A stretch of DNA of 64,000 nucleotides from positions 124,001 to 188,000 of the forward strand of contig NZ_MJAP01000002.1 in NCBI RefSeq assembly GCF_001884735.1, given 5' to 3'. Positions 27,219 to 36,273 of this stretch are shown here, one piece after another. Both the position numbers and the translations under genes were made by a program. The notes under the pieces are model-generated. The model was not told the origin of the DNA. It made no database searches and was given only the letters and a program-made list of their open reading frames with translations. The first letter of the stretch is position 1, and each line of letters begins with the position of its first letter. The stretch comes from Natronohydrobacter thiooxidans (lineage in GTDB: Bacteria > Pseudomonadota > Alphaproteobacteria > Rhodobacterales > Rhodobacteraceae).

Positions 27219-28264
27219 CGTACACCACTCTCGTGCCGGAGGGCGGCCGTCTTGCACGTCAGGATGGCCGCAGCGATCTGGTCAAGTGGCAAGACGACGC
27301 TGGCGCCGCCGCGCTGTATCGCGGCCTGCGGCATGCCCCAGACAACCGAACTGATCCTGTCCTGCGCGACCGTAAAGGCGTTCTTCTGGCGCAGGCTGAC
27401 CATACCGTTTGCACCATCAGAGCCCATTCCGGTCAGAAGCGCGACCGAGATCCGATACCACTCCGTCAGTGCGGCAAGGCTTTCGAAAAGGACGTCGATC
27501 GAGGGTCTGTGCCGCGCCACTTCGGGGGCATCGACATAGCGCACTCTTAGACCCGCCCGTGCTACCAGCCCCAGATGCTGCTCCGGTCGGGTTGCGACAT
27601 AGACGCGGCCGCGCTGCAGTTCCGCCCCGTCGATTGCGGGCACAACAGTAGGCGCGACCATCATATCCAGCCTTCGGACAAACCCGTCAGCATAGCCCGT
27701 GCGGATGTGCTGCACGACCAGGGTCGGCGGACAATCCGCCGGAAATGCCGAGAGGATCGTTTCAATTGCGGCGATCCCACCAGTCGAGGCCCCGATTCCG
27801 ATGATATCCGGCCCGTCTTTGCGATTGCTGACATGACGGGCCTGCGGCTCTGACGGGCGAGGGGTGGAAAGCCTGGTCAGACGCGCAGGCGGGGGTGACA
27901 CTGCACGCCGAGCATCCTGCGTCGGCAAAAGCGCCTTCAGCAGGGCACCGGCGCCATCGCCAGCATGAATCTCGACATGCGGATAGGGAACATCGGGAAA
28001 GGGTGGCGCACCATGGATCACGACATCTGCCTTGATCAATTGCAACAGACCGGAGAGGCCTGCGAACTCCTGCAGACGGGCGAATTCAACCGCGACCGCG
28101 ATGAAACGCGGCGACAACTGCTCTATGTGTCGGTAGGCCTCTCCCGAGGTCGAGACACCGATCGCGAGCAAATCTGTTCGCCCCTCGCATGCAGCGACAA
28201 TCATCTTGCGACGAGCACTGTTCGGATCAGCGATCACAAATGTCTGGACAGTGGGTGTTTTCAT
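27212..28264 (-). CDS. cheB: CheB-type chemoreceptor methylesterase with degenerate receiver domain
   Basis: 350 residues. The C-terminal methylesterase domain is intact: Ser in IGIGASTGGIAAIE, His in LVVQHIRTGYADGF, Asp in LLTGMGSDGANGM. The N-terminal 115 residues have the length of a receiver, but the acidic pair is reduced (VIADPNSARRK), the acceptor Asp position reads AVAVEFARL, and the conserved Lys is not evident. Control by phosphorylation from CheA is therefore doubtful. It is the first gene of the minus-strand chemotaxis operon, divergent from the STAS-cheY-cheA operon. Confidence 0.9.
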   Translation of the reverse strand: MKTPTVQTFVIADPNSARRKMIVAACEGRTDLLAIGVSTSGEAYRHIEQLSPRFIAVAVEFARLQEFAGLSGLLQLIKADVVIHGAPPFPDVPYPHVEIHAGDGAGALLKALLPTQDARRAVSPPPARLTRLSTPRPSEPQARHVSNRKDGPDIIGIGASTGGIAAIETILSAFPADCPPTLVVQHIRTGYADGFVRRLDMMVAPTVVPAIDGAELQRGRVYVATRPEQHLGLVARAGLRVRYVDAPEVARHRPSIDVLFESLAALTEWYRISVALLTGMGSDGANGMVSLRQKNAFTVAQDRISSVVWGMPQAAIQRGGASVVLPLDQIAAAILTCKTAALRHESGVRC

Positions 28265-28494
28265 GTTTCGGCCGTTGCCTTGCGCCTTCGCTTCGGAGCA
28301 CAGCTTCCACGCAAATACTTAACATTTGATTGTGCTGTCCTGAGCTTGAGCTTTGGTTTTCTCCGGGTTCGCGACATCCGGGCGGAGAAAGAGTTTGTTA
28401 AGCAGTGGGTGGTAGCAATTCATAGGCACGCACATGCATGCCTCTGGGCCGGGCAAACTGACCGACAGGCCGCGTTGACGAGAGGGATTTTGTC

Positions 28495-28764
28495 GTGACG
28501 AGCATTCAACTGCCAGCAAACCTGGATCTGGGCGGCGCTGCGGCACTCGCTGTACAGCTTCTGGAGGCGCGCGGAAGCGAACTCGCGCTCGATGCGTCCG
28601 GGGTGCAGCGGCTGACCGGCATCGGGCTTGAGGTGCTGATCGCGGCGCAGAAGCAATGGCGCTCGGATGGCTGCGCGTTTTCGGTTTCGGGCTGGACTGA
28701 TCCTGTCCTGCAGACCCTGCAGACGCTCGGCGCAGTTCCCGCGTATCTTTCCGAGGGGGGGTGA
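28495..28764 (+). CDS. Small STAS-domain protein of the chemotaxis operon
   Basis: 89 residues. Matches the STAS fold: IQLPANLDLGGAAALAVQLL, LALDASGVQRLTGIGLEVLI, then a C-terminal helix (DPVLQTLQTLGAV). The usual phosphorylated serine of anti-sigma antagonists (DSSG-like) is here DASGVQRL. The start is a GTG at 28495 with GAGAGGGA upstream. It is first in the operon and followed after one base by cheY. In rhizobial che operons a small gene of this kind (cheS/orf2) occupies the same position before cheY1-cheA, and its product modulates CheA-CheY; equivalence is inference from position. Confidence 0.8.
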   Translation: MTSIQLPANLDLGGAAALAVQLLEARGSELALDASGVQRLTGIGLEVLIAAQKQWRSDGCAFSVSGWTDPVLQTLQTLGAVPAYLSEGG

Positions 28765-28765
28765 C

Positions 28766-29134
28766 ATGTGCGTGCGCATCCTGGCCATCGACGATTCGCC
28801 CACCATCCGGGGGCTGCTCAGTCGCGCCCTCAGGAAGGCCGGATTCGAAGTGTATAGCGCGACCGACGGGATGGAGGGGCTCGGAACCCTCGTCGATGCG
28901 GATCCGCATCTGATCATTACCGATATCAACATGCCGCGGCTGGACGGGTTTGGCGTGATCGAGCGCGTCAGGGCCAGTCTTGAATACGCCACCGTTCCGA
29001 TTCTGGTACTGAGCACCGAATATGGCGCAGATCTGAAGGCGCGCGCGCGCAAAGCGGGCGCAACCGGCTGGATCGTGAAACCTTTCGAGGATGAGCAGAT
29101 CGTAGCCACCATCAACAAGGTCTTGGGAAGGTAG
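28766..29134 (+). CDS. cheY: CheY-like single-domain response regulator (first copy)
   Basis: 122 residues with a complete active site: acidic pair in ILAIDDSPTIRGLL, acceptor Asp in LIITDINMPRLDGFGV, Thr in ILVLSTEYGADLK, Lys in GWIVKPFEDEQI. The ATG at 28766 follows the STAS stop by one base; a longer upstream frame is rejected because it would overlap that gene. CheA lies five bases downstream. It could be the motor-binding regulator or a phosphate sink, and the second cheY of the operon takes the other role. Confidence 0.93.
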   Translation: MCVRILAIDDSPTIRGLLSRALRKAGFEVYSATDGMEGLGTLVDADPHLIITDINMPRLDGFGVIERVRASLEYATVPILVLSTEYGADLKARARKAGATGWIVKPFEDEQIVATINKVLGR

Positions 29135-29139
29135 CATTT

Positions 29140-31272
29140 ATGCCGAATGCCGACGATTTCCTGGAATTGTTCTTTACCGAATGTGACGAGCTGCTCGACA
29201 GCGTTGCAACCGGTCTGCGCGCCATGGATGACGGCAGCTATGACATGGAGACGGTTCATGCCGTCTTTCGCGGAGTGCATTCCATGAAAGGCGGTGCCGC
29301 CGCCTTTGGCCTGACGGCCCTGGTGGCCTTTGCGCATAAGTTCGAAACTGCGCTGGACCTTTTGCGCTCGAACGCGCTCGATCTTACACCGCAGGTCATG
29401 GCGGTTTTCCACCGCTGTTCGGATTGTCTGGCAGATCTTGTCGAGGCCGCGCGCCGCGAGGATAGTTCGGACCACGCGCAGATGCAGGAGCTTCTTGACG
29501 AGCTTGGCAAGCTGATCGGGTCGCAGGAAGAGCCCGAGGATCAGATCGTATTCGTCCCCATGGCGATGAATATGTCCGACATCACGCCGATACTGTCACA
29601 GGACAGCTACGCAATTTCCCTGCAACCCGACACGGACCTGTATCGGACGGGGAATGATCCGGCGGCCTTGATCAAGGCGCTGGAAAAGCTGGGCACAACG
29701 CATGTGACGCTGAACGCGGATCAGGTGCCGGTGCTTGCGGACTGGTCCCGTGACCAGCCGGGGCTGAAATGGGATATCGATTTCCGGACAGATGCGCCGG
29801 AACACGAAATTGAGTCAGTTTTCGAATTTGTGGAAGATTGTTGCAAGCTTTCGATCACGGCTGTGGATCAGTCCGAAGCTCAAGGCGATTGTGACATAAT
29901 CCGCCCCAGCGCCGCCGCCGGGCATGGGCCGCATGAGACTCGCCTCACCTCCGATCCCGTGTCGGCTGCCGATACGGGCGGTCCAGAAACGGCGGGGCCG
30001 CGGCCCGCCCCAGGCACCGAGGCGCGCGCGCAGGTTTCTTCCGCCAAGGCAGCAGAGACCGCTTTCAACGTCACAATCCGAGTCGGACTCGACCGGGTTG
30101 ACCGGTTGATGAACATGATCGGCGAACTCGTGATCAAAGAGGCCATGCTCACTCAGGTGATTCAGGCCGCCGGACTCACCAAGGAGCCCGAGGTCGCCGG
30201 GGCCCTCGACGGATTGCGCCAGCTTGCAGGCGAAATCCAGGAAAGCGTCATGGCGATTCGGGCCCAGCCGCTGAAACAGGTGTTCCAGCGCATGCACCGT
30301 ATTGTCCGAGAGGCGGCCGACGCGACCGGCAAACAGGTGCGCGTGGTGACGCAGGGCGAGCAGACCGAGGTCGACAAGACCATGATCGAACGGCTCATAG
30401 AGCCCCTGACCCATATGATCCGCAATTCTGTCGATCACGGGCTTGAGGATGCCGTCACGCGCCAGCGCAACGGGAAGCCGCTTGAAGGTGTGATCACCCT
30501 GTCGGCGGCACATAAATCAGGTCGGGTGCAGATCGAGGTCAGCGATGACGGTGGCGGGATAAACCGGACGAGAGTGCGCCAGATTGCCGAGGAAAAGGGT
30601 CTTGTCACGCTGGGCGCATCACTGACTCCGGGTGAGATCGACTCGCTCCTGTTTCTGCCGGGATTTTCATCGAAGACCGAAGTTTCCGCCCTGTCAGGTC
30701 GGGGTGTCGGTCTGGATGTCGTCCGGCGCGAGATCACGGCGCTTGGTGGACGGGTGATGATTTCATCAAGCGAGGGGAATGGCACGACCTTCACGATCAC
30801 CCTGCCGCTGACGCTGGCCGTGCTCGAAGGCATGTTGATCCAGTTGAACGATCAGACCATGATTCTGCCGATTACGGCGGTTCTCGAAACCCTCAGGCCG
30901 GATCAGGCTACGCTCTGTCGTATCGGTCGAAGCGGCCGGGCCCTGCAAAACCGGGGAGAATTGATCCCGATCCTCGATCTTGCGTGCCATTTCGGCGTGC
31001 GGCAGGAACCGGCCAGGGTTGAAGACAGCGTTCTGATCGTGGTCGAAGCCGACAATCGCAAACGCGCGGCCTTTCAGGTTGATGCAATTTTCGACCAGAG
31101 GCAGGTGGTCATCAAGAGTCTCGAAGAGAATTACGGCCGTGTCCCCGGCGTCTCGGCTGCGACGATCCTTGGCGATGGCAAAATCGCGCTGATTATCGAT
31201 CCCGAAGAACTCATCCAGACCTCAACATCAGATCCGAACCGCGAACGCATCGCTCTTGTCGCAAATGGTTAA
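29140..31272 (+). CDS. cheA: Chemotaxis histidine kinase CheA
   Basis: 710 residues. The P1 HPt domain has the phosphorylated His in VFRGVHSMKGGAAAFG (His47). A P2-like region spans about 155-250, then a Pro/Ala linker, the dimerisation domain (VDRLMNMIGELVIKEAML), the kinase N-box (LTHMIRNSVDHGLED), G1 (VSDDGGGINRTR), G2 (LSGRGVGLDVVRREITALGG), and the CheW-like C-terminal domain from about 565. The order is the usual P1-P5. The ATG is five bases after the cheY stop. It drives signalling for the three receptors encoded here. Confidence 0.96.
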   Translation: MPNADDFLELFFTECDELLDSVATGLRAMDDGSYDMETVHAVFRGVHSMKGGAAAFGLTALVAFAHKFETALDLLRSNALDLTPQVMAVFHRCSDCLADLVEAARREDSSDHAQMQELLDELGKLIGSQEEPEDQIVFVPMAMNMSDITPILSQDSYAISLQPDTDLYRTGNDPAALIKALEKLGTTHVTLNADQVPVLADWSRDQPGLKWDIDFRTDAPEHEIESVFEFVEDCCKLSITAVDQSEAQGDCDIIRPSAAAGHGPHETRLTSDPVSAADTGGPETAGPRPAPGTEARAQVSSAKAAETAFNVTIRVGLDRVDRLMNMIGELVIKEAMLTQVIQAAGLTKEPEVAGALDGLRQLAGEIQESVMAIRAQPLKQVFQRMHRIVREAADATGKQVRVVTQGEQTEVDKTMIERLIEPLTHMIRNSVDHGLEDAVTRQRNGKPLEGVITLSAAHKSGRVQIEVSDDGGGINRTRVRQIAEEKGLVTLGASLTPGEIDSLLFLPGFSSKTEVSALSGRGVGLDVVRREITALGGRVMISSSEGNGTTFTITLPLTLAVLEGMLIQLNDQTMILPITAVLETLRPDQATLCRIGRSGRALQNRGELIPILDLACHFGVRQEPARVEDSVLIVVEADNRKRAAFQVDAIFDQRQVVIKSLEENYGRVPGVSAATILGDGKIALIIDPEELIQTSTSDPNRERIALVANG

Positions 31273-31275
31273 CAC

Positions 31276-31746
31276 ATGCTCCAGACAATGATTCATAACA
31301 CTCTTGGCAAACATGACGTCGTCGTGTTCAAACTTGCCGATCAGGATTTCTGTATCAATATTGGACTGGTCCGTGAAATCCGGGGCTGGTCACCTACGAC
31401 GATGCTGCCCCATGCGCCGGATTATGTGCGCGGGGTGATCAATCTGCGCGGATCGGTCGTCACTGTCGTCGATCTTTCCGCACGCCTGGGCTTCGGCAAA
31501 TCGGAACCGACCCACCGGCATGTCGTGATCATCGCGATGCATGAAGGCAGGATCGTCGGACTTCTGGCGGATCTCGTCTCGGATATCGTGAGCATCAGTG
31601 ACGATTCAATCCAGGCGGTTCCGGACATTGCCGCCGATCCGTCGCAAGAGTTCATTTCGGGCATGATCACCTTCGAGGATGGCCGGATCCTTCGGAAGAT
31701 TGATCTTGAGCAGTTGCTTCCTGATCCTGCGCGAACCGGAAACTGA
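31276..31746 (+). CDS. cheW: Chemotaxis coupling protein CheW
   Basis: 156 residues of one CheW domain: VVVFKLADQDFCINIGLVRE, HAPDYVRGVINLRGSVVTVV, the basic/loop region PTHRHVVIIAMHEGRIVGLL, and the final FISGMITFEDGRILRKIDLE. It links receptor tips to CheA in the membrane arrays. It starts three bases after the cheA stop, and cheR starts four bases after its stop. A second in-frame ATG at codon 5 is an alternative start. Confidence 0.95.
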   Translation: MLQTMIHNTLGKHDVVVFKLADQDFCINIGLVREIRGWSPTTMLPHAPDYVRGVINLRGSVVTVVDLSARLGFGKSEPTHRHVVIIAMHEGRIVGLLADLVSDIVSISDDSIQAVPDIAADPSQEFISGMITFEDGRILRKIDLEQLLPDPARTGN

Positions 31747-31750
31747 TCCC

Positions 31751-32587
31751 ATGCAGCAGATCGTCCCCCGCTTGAGCACGGATCAGTTCGCGCGACTGGC
31801 GCGCATCGTGTACGAGGATTCCGGTATCTTCCTGGCCGAGTCGAAGCATGGCCTGCTGACGGCGCGGATCAACTCCCGGCTCCGGGCGCTGGGGCTTGGG
31901 GACTATGCCGGGTATTGTGAGTTTCTCGACGGTCCGGGGGGCGCGGCGGAGCGGCGCCGACTTCTTGTTGCAATCACGACGAATGTCACCGCCTTCTTTC
32001 GCGAGGCGCATCACTTCGCGCTGCTGGCCGAGACGATCTTGCCGCCCCTGATCGCGCGGGCAAAGTCGGGCGGGCGCGTCAGGCTCTGGTCTTCTGCCTG
32101 TTCTTCCGGAGAGGAGGCCTATTCCATCGCGATGATCGTGCTGGAGAGGTTTCCTGAAGCGGCCCGGTATGATTTCCGGATTCTCGCGACGGATATTGAC
32201 CCGGAAATGATCGCGCGGGCAAAACAGGGAGAATATGACGGTCCTGCGCTGCGGGGCCTTTCCGAAAACCGTCGGACGAAGTTCTTCACAGAGATAGGCG
32301 GGCGCTTCCATACCCGAGCGGTTCTGAAGAAACTCTTGTGTTTCGGAGAACTGAACCTGCATGGCGACTGGCCGTTTTCGCGACGTTTCGATGTGATTTT
32401 CTGCCGCAATGTCGTCATCTATTTCGATATCCCGACGCGTCAGCGCCTTTGGAAGCGGTTCGCTGAACTCCTTTATCCGGAAGGATATCTCATGATCGGT
32501 CACTCGGAACGTATCGACGGGCCTGCTGCAGCCAGGTTCCGAAGCGTCGGTACCACCGCTTATCAGGTGGTGCCCGCGACGACCTGA
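31751..32587 (+). CDS. cheR: Chemotaxis protein methyltransferase CheR
   Basis: 278 residues. An N-terminal helical domain (STDQFARLARIVYEDSGIFL) is followed by the SAM-dependent methyltransferase: ITTNVTAFFREAHHF, the SAM loop LWSSACSSGEEAYSIAMIV, ILATDIDPEMIARAKQGEYD, and FDVIFCRNVVIYFD. It methylates glutamates on the receptors, opposed by CheB. The ATG at 31751 was preferred to the longer frame from 31679, which runs into cheW. No C-terminal TPR extension is present. Confidence 0.95.
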   Translation: MQQIVPRLSTDQFARLARIVYEDSGIFLAESKHGLLTARINSRLRALGLGDYAGYCEFLDGPGGAAERRRLLVAITTNVTAFFREAHHFALLAETILPPLIARAKSGGRVRLWSSACSSGEEAYSIAMIVLERFPEAARYDFRILATDIDPEMIARAKQGEYDGPALRGLSENRRTKFFTEIGGRFHTRAVLKKLLCFGELNLHGDWPFSRRFDVIFCRNVVIYFDIPTRQRLWKRFAELLYPEGYLMIGHSERIDGPAAARFRSVGTTAYQVVPATT

Positions 32588-32612
32588 CCAGAATATATCG
32601 AAGGAATAACCC

Positions 32613-33002
32613 ATGCCGCTCAAATCCCAGCTTCATATAATGGTTGTTGATGACATGGCAGTCAGTCGTGGGCTGATCGAGCAAGCCCTTGACTGGGCCG
32701 GGATCACAAAGGTGCAATATGAGGCAAATGGCGAAAAGGCGCTCAACCGCCTGATCGCCGCGCCTGTGCATCTGGTGATCTCGGATTACAACATGCCCGG
32801 GATGGACGGGCTCCAGCTGCTTGAAGGCCTCCGCAGTAACAAGGCAACGCAAAGGATCGGCTTCATTCTTGTGACAGGAACGGCAAATCGAGAGCTGATC
32901 CAGCGGGGGATCGCCGCCGGCATGAACAATTTCATTGCCAAGCCCTTCACCAAGGAAGCGATGCTGCGCAGCATCGAACTGGTCACCGGCAAGCTGACAT
33001 GA
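32613..33002 (+). CDS. cheY: CheY-like response regulator (second copy)
   Basis: 129 residues with intact receiver residues: HIMVVDDMAVSRGLIEQALD, acceptor Asp in LVISDYNMPGMDGLQLLEGL, Thr in FILVTGTANRELI, Lys in FIAKPFTKEAML. AAGGA precedes the ATG. Its stop overlaps the next gene (ATGA). This copy sits where the motor-binding CheY2 is found in rhizobial operons, so it is the better candidate for the flagellar switch, but that is positional inference. Confidence 0.94.
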   Translation: MPLKSQLHIMVVDDMAVSRGLIEQALDWAGITKVQYEANGEKALNRLIAAPVHLVISDYNMPGMDGLQLLEGLRSNKATQRIGFILVTGTANRELIQRGIAAGMNNFIAKPFTKEAMLRSIELVTGKLT

Positions 33003-33367
33003 GCGGAGATGTCCGCTTGGCAGCCTGTGGCGGAACAGACGTTGACAGAAGCGTCTCATTTCATTCGTTACTTGAACGGATCGCTGGGGAACTCGGCTCC
33101 CTGAGCATGCAATTGACTCAGATCGATCATGCTTTGGGAGAAACGCTTTCACGCAATGAGATACCAGATCATGCAACATTGCAGCAAATCGACAGGCTCC
33201 GACAGGAGCTTGAAGGGCTGCAGCACTTCGCCGAAACCCTCGGGAAAACCGTTGACAACTCCGGTAGGTGCGATCCTGTCCGGGCAGCGGCGGGCTTGAA
33301 GCTCCGCGCTCAGTCCTCGCGACTATTGGGGCTGGAGACGGACGTTCCTTCAAGCGATCTGTGGTAG
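32999..33367 (+). CDS. Small helical chemotaxis protein with a D-x3-Q motif, candidate CheY phosphatase (CheT/CheZ-like)
   Basis: 122 residues, no membrane segment. The middle is predicted helical: FHSLLERIAGELGSLSMQLT, then TLQQIDRLRQELEGLQHF. Asp65 and Gln69 give D-R-L-R-Q, the D-x3-Q spacing of the catalytic pair in CheZ and in rhizobial CheT. It is translationally coupled to cheY by an ATGA overlap and is the last gene of the operon, as cheT is in Sinorhizobium. No other CheZ, CheC or FliY homologue is visible here. The motif is short, so the assignment remains a hypothesis; that the gene is real is well supported by its coupling. Confidence 0.7.
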   Translation: MSGDVRLAACGGTDVDRSVSFHSLLERIAGELGSLSMQLTQIDHALGETLSRNEIPDHATLQQIDRLRQELEGLQHFAETLGKTVDNSGRCDPVRAAAGLKLRAQSSRLLGLETDVPSSDLW

Positions 33368-33556
33368 CCCGGTTCTGCGCAGGCTGCCGAACTGGGGCGA
33401 CTGTCGGGGCATAGGAGCTGTGTCACGCGACAGACATTCGAAGCAGCGGGCCGGGCTCATGGATGCGCAGTCTCTCCGCTGCCCGGATCATCGCTTGGAC
33501 GGGCCGTTGCGCATGGCGATGCGCGCTCTTGGCCTGACGTTCCGGCAACACGCCGA

Positions 33557-36196
33557 TCACGCAGAGCGCCGGTTTTGCAGCCCTTGGGGTGAGAGATCAC
33601 AGTCAGCTTGTTGTCTCAGTCTGAACTTCGACAAATGCGCCATCAGGGAAGCTGCCTCACGCGACAAGGCTTCACTGGCGGCGGTTGTTTCCTCGACCAT
33701 CGCGACGTTTTGCTGCGTGGCGGATTCTACGCGCGCAACCGCCGAGTTGATATTCTCGATACCAGAAGACTGCTCATCTGCAGATGCCGCAATTGCTTCG
33801 AAATCACTGGAAAACGTCATGATCGCAGCGCCGACAGTCGACAGGGATGTGCTGACCTCCGAGACCAGTTGCACGCCTTTTGCGACATCTGCATTGCTTT
33901 GCAAAAGCAAGGCGCTGATCTCTTGCACGGATTCAGAGGATCGCTGGGCGAGGGCGCGCACTTCGGTTGCGACGACAGCGAAGCCACGCCCCGAATCCCC
34001 TGCGCGGGCCGCCTCTACCCCGGCGTTGAGGGCCAGCAGATTGGTCTGAAAGGCGATATCTTCGATAACATCGATGATTTTCGCGACGCGACGCGAGGAG
34101 TCCTGGATCGTTTCCATCGCCTCGACTGCGTGGGAAAGGGTCTCGCGCCCTCCTTTCGAGCTTTCGACCGAGAGCCGAACCGTGTCTTTTGCGCCCTTCG
34201 TGCGGCTATGCGCCGAGTTGACAAGATCGGTCAGAACCAGAAGCGTCGATGCGGTCTGTTCAAGTTCGTCGGCACTGTTTGCGGTTCTTCGGGAGAGGTC
34301 TTGCGCCGCCTGGGCAATGCTGCCGGAATCGGCGGCGATATTGCTGGCGCTGCGAAGAACTTCGGCGATCGTTGCATTCAAGGTTGCGACTGCCGCGTTG
34401 AAGTCGTGGCGCAGGCGTTCATAGCTTTCCTCAAAAGGCTCATCGATACTGGTGTCAAGATCGCCTGCGGCCAGGTTCCCAAGCCCTTCTGCCAGGGCCG
34501 ATACCACCGCCGTCTGACGTGCCATTGCGGCGTTGCGGTCGGCTTCGTCCTGTTTTCTGATCCGCTCGCGCTCCAGCTCCATCTGTTGTTTTTCGATCAT
34601 GCCATCACGGAAGATGTGCAATGCCTTGGAGAGCGTGCCTATTTCCCCCGAGCCGGGGCGAAGGTAGTCGACAGCGCTCAGATCGCCATTCGCAAGTGCT
34701 GTCGTGGCGTTGGTTGCATGCCCGATGGGTCGGATCAGGGTGATCCAGGCAACCACGGGCGATATGATGGCAATTGCCGCGCTCAAGACCGCGATCACCA
34801 CCAGCAGGGTTACGGAACTGTCGATACGCGCCCCGATCATGCCGCCCAGGTTTTCGATCTGGCGAAGGGCGCGGACGCCGCGTTCATCTGACGTCGCGGC
34901 AATCTGGTTCAACATGTGATTCACCGAGCGAAAGCTCTGAACCGCGCTGGCTTCGGCACGAATGCCTTCGAGTCGCGCGGTTTCGAGCATGGCGCCGGGG
35001 GCTGTCAGATCGAGGATCTGCCGGATCGTGGGTGCCAGTACCACTGGCAGGCTGTCGAAAGTGTCGGTCAGAACCTTGCGGGCAGTCGCGATGTTCTGCA
35101 CCTCGCGCGCATGTGCATCTTCTGAGCCGGACAGGGCAAGGCGCATGGCCATCGCGACAAGATCGCGCGCCTGCGTTTCCAGCGTCGAGGTTTCGAGCAG
35201 CGGGGTGACATCGCGCAACAGCAGGGTTTCGATCGAGGCGCTGTTGCTGGCCTGCGTATCCTCGACGTTCAGTTCCAGCATGAACACGAGCGTATCGATC
35301 ACCATTGTCAACTTCCTGTCGATTTCGGGTGCGAAGCGAAGAATTTCGCCGCGGTGTCGCATCCCGGCGGCAGCGCCTCGGGTCAGCATCGCATTGGCCT
35401 GATCCGAAAGTTCTTCCAGCTCCGCAGTCAGATCGGCCAGATCGGAGCCAGGTATGATTTCGCTGGTCAGGTTCGAAATGCGCGCAACCGAGGCGATGGC
35501 CAGATCGCGAATGATCGATTGCGCCGCCGCATCGGTGCCCGGAACATAAAGCAGGGCCGCCCCCTGCAATGCGTTTACTTGCACTTGCAGCCCCAGAGCG
35601 ACGCGCAAACCCCGAAAATCTCGCTCGACAAGTTGATCCAGCGCTGTCCCCAGTTGCTCCACGGCGTTCTCACCTCCGAGGAGCAGATTGAAATAGGCTT
35701 CGTCCCGAAGTTCCCGCACGCGTTCGGAAAGCTGGCTGTTCAGCTCGAAAAGCGCCTCGATTTCGGATTCGGTCGTGTGCGATGAGTGAAATCCGACCAG
35801 CTTTGCGTCGATCAGGCTTTCAAGATAGCCCGCAAGCTGCCGGACCGGATCCTGCCCCTCAGAGTCCCGGCTGAGCCCTGCCTCGTCCAGTGCAGAGCGC
35901 AGCTTTGACAGTTCGCTGCGCGTGACATCGCGTTGCTGTACAAGGCTGTCATGCGTTGAGGCAGACAGGATTGTCACCATGTGGCGGTTCATTTCCGCCA
36001 CCACGGCTCCCAGATCAAGAGCCCTTCTCAAGACAGGAAGCTCGTTGGCGACCAGATTCTCCATGGCGGTGTTGGTATCGCGAAAAACACCCAGACTGAC
36101 CGCGACCGATACCCCCGTCGTTGCAATCAGTGTCAGGATGATTGCACCGATCTTGGCGGCGATGCGGTCGCGCCGTCTGTTATACCATTCCCGCAT
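33557..36196 (-). CDS. Large methyl-accepting chemotaxis protein with TorS-like periplasmic domain
   Basis: About 879 residues. A first membrane helix ([20 protein letters not shown]), a long helical periplasmic region of about 410 residues, a second membrane helix ([20 protein letters not shown]), HAMP, a second HAMP-like segment ([18 protein letters not shown]), and a signalling domain with the tip [20 protein letters not shown]. The periplasmic part resembles the helical sensor of TorS-type kinases, which bind a periplasmic binding protein. The ATG at 36196 has GGGAGAG upstream; a start at 36238 would add 14 residues. It lies 77 bases after a binding-protein gene on the same strand. Confidence 0.92.
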   Translation of the reverse strand: MREWYNRRRDRIAAKIGAIILTLIATTGVSVAVSLGVFRDTNTAMENLVANELPVLRRALDLGAVVAEMNRHMVTILSASTHDSLVQQRDVTRSELSKLRSALDEAGLSRDSEGQDPVRQLAGYLESLIDAKLVGFHSSHTTESEIEALFELNSQLSERVRELRDEAYFNLLLGGENAVEQLGTALDQLVERDFRGLRVALGLQVQVNALQGAALLYVPGTDAAAQSIIRDLAIASVARISNLTSEIIPGSDLADLTAELEELSDQANAMLTRGAAAGMRHRGEILRFAPEIDRKLTMVIDTLVFMLELNVEDTQASNSASIETLLLRDVTPLLETSTLETQARDLVAMAMRLALSGSEDAHAREVQNIATARKVLTDTFDSLPVVLAPTIRQILDLTAPGAMLETARLEGIRAEASAVQSFRSVNHMLNQIAATSDERGVRALRQIENLGGMIGARIDSSVTLLVVIAVLSAAIAIISPVVAWITLIRPIGHATNATTALANGDLSAVDYLRPGSGEIGTLSKALHIFRDGMIEKQQMELERERIRKQDEADRNAAMARQTAVVSALAEGLGNLAAGDLDTSIDEPFEESYERLRHDFNAAVATLNATIAEVLRSASNIAADSGSIAQAAQDLSRRTANSADELEQTASTLLVLTDLVNSAHSRTKGAKDTVRLSVESSKGGRETLSHAVEAMETIQDSSRRVAKIIDVIEDIAFQTNLLALNAGVEAARAGDSGRGFAVVATEVRALAQRSSESVQEISALLLQSNADVAKGVQLVSEVSTSLSTVGAAIMTFSSDFEAIAASADEQSSGIENINSAVARVESATQQNVAMVEETTAASEALSREAASLMAHLSKFRLRQQADCDLSPQGLQNRRSA

Positions 36197-36273
36197 CGCT
36201 TGCTCTCCCGCATCTTTCGAGCGGGGCGTTGTCGCCACGCCGGATTTCTATCTGCGCGGTGAACACGGGGCGC

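Noticed and set aside
28430..28450. Sigma-54-like promoter before the STAS-cheY-cheA operon (GGCACG...TGC)
   Set aside because: The spacing between GG and GC elements is 9, not 10, bases and the flanks do not fit.
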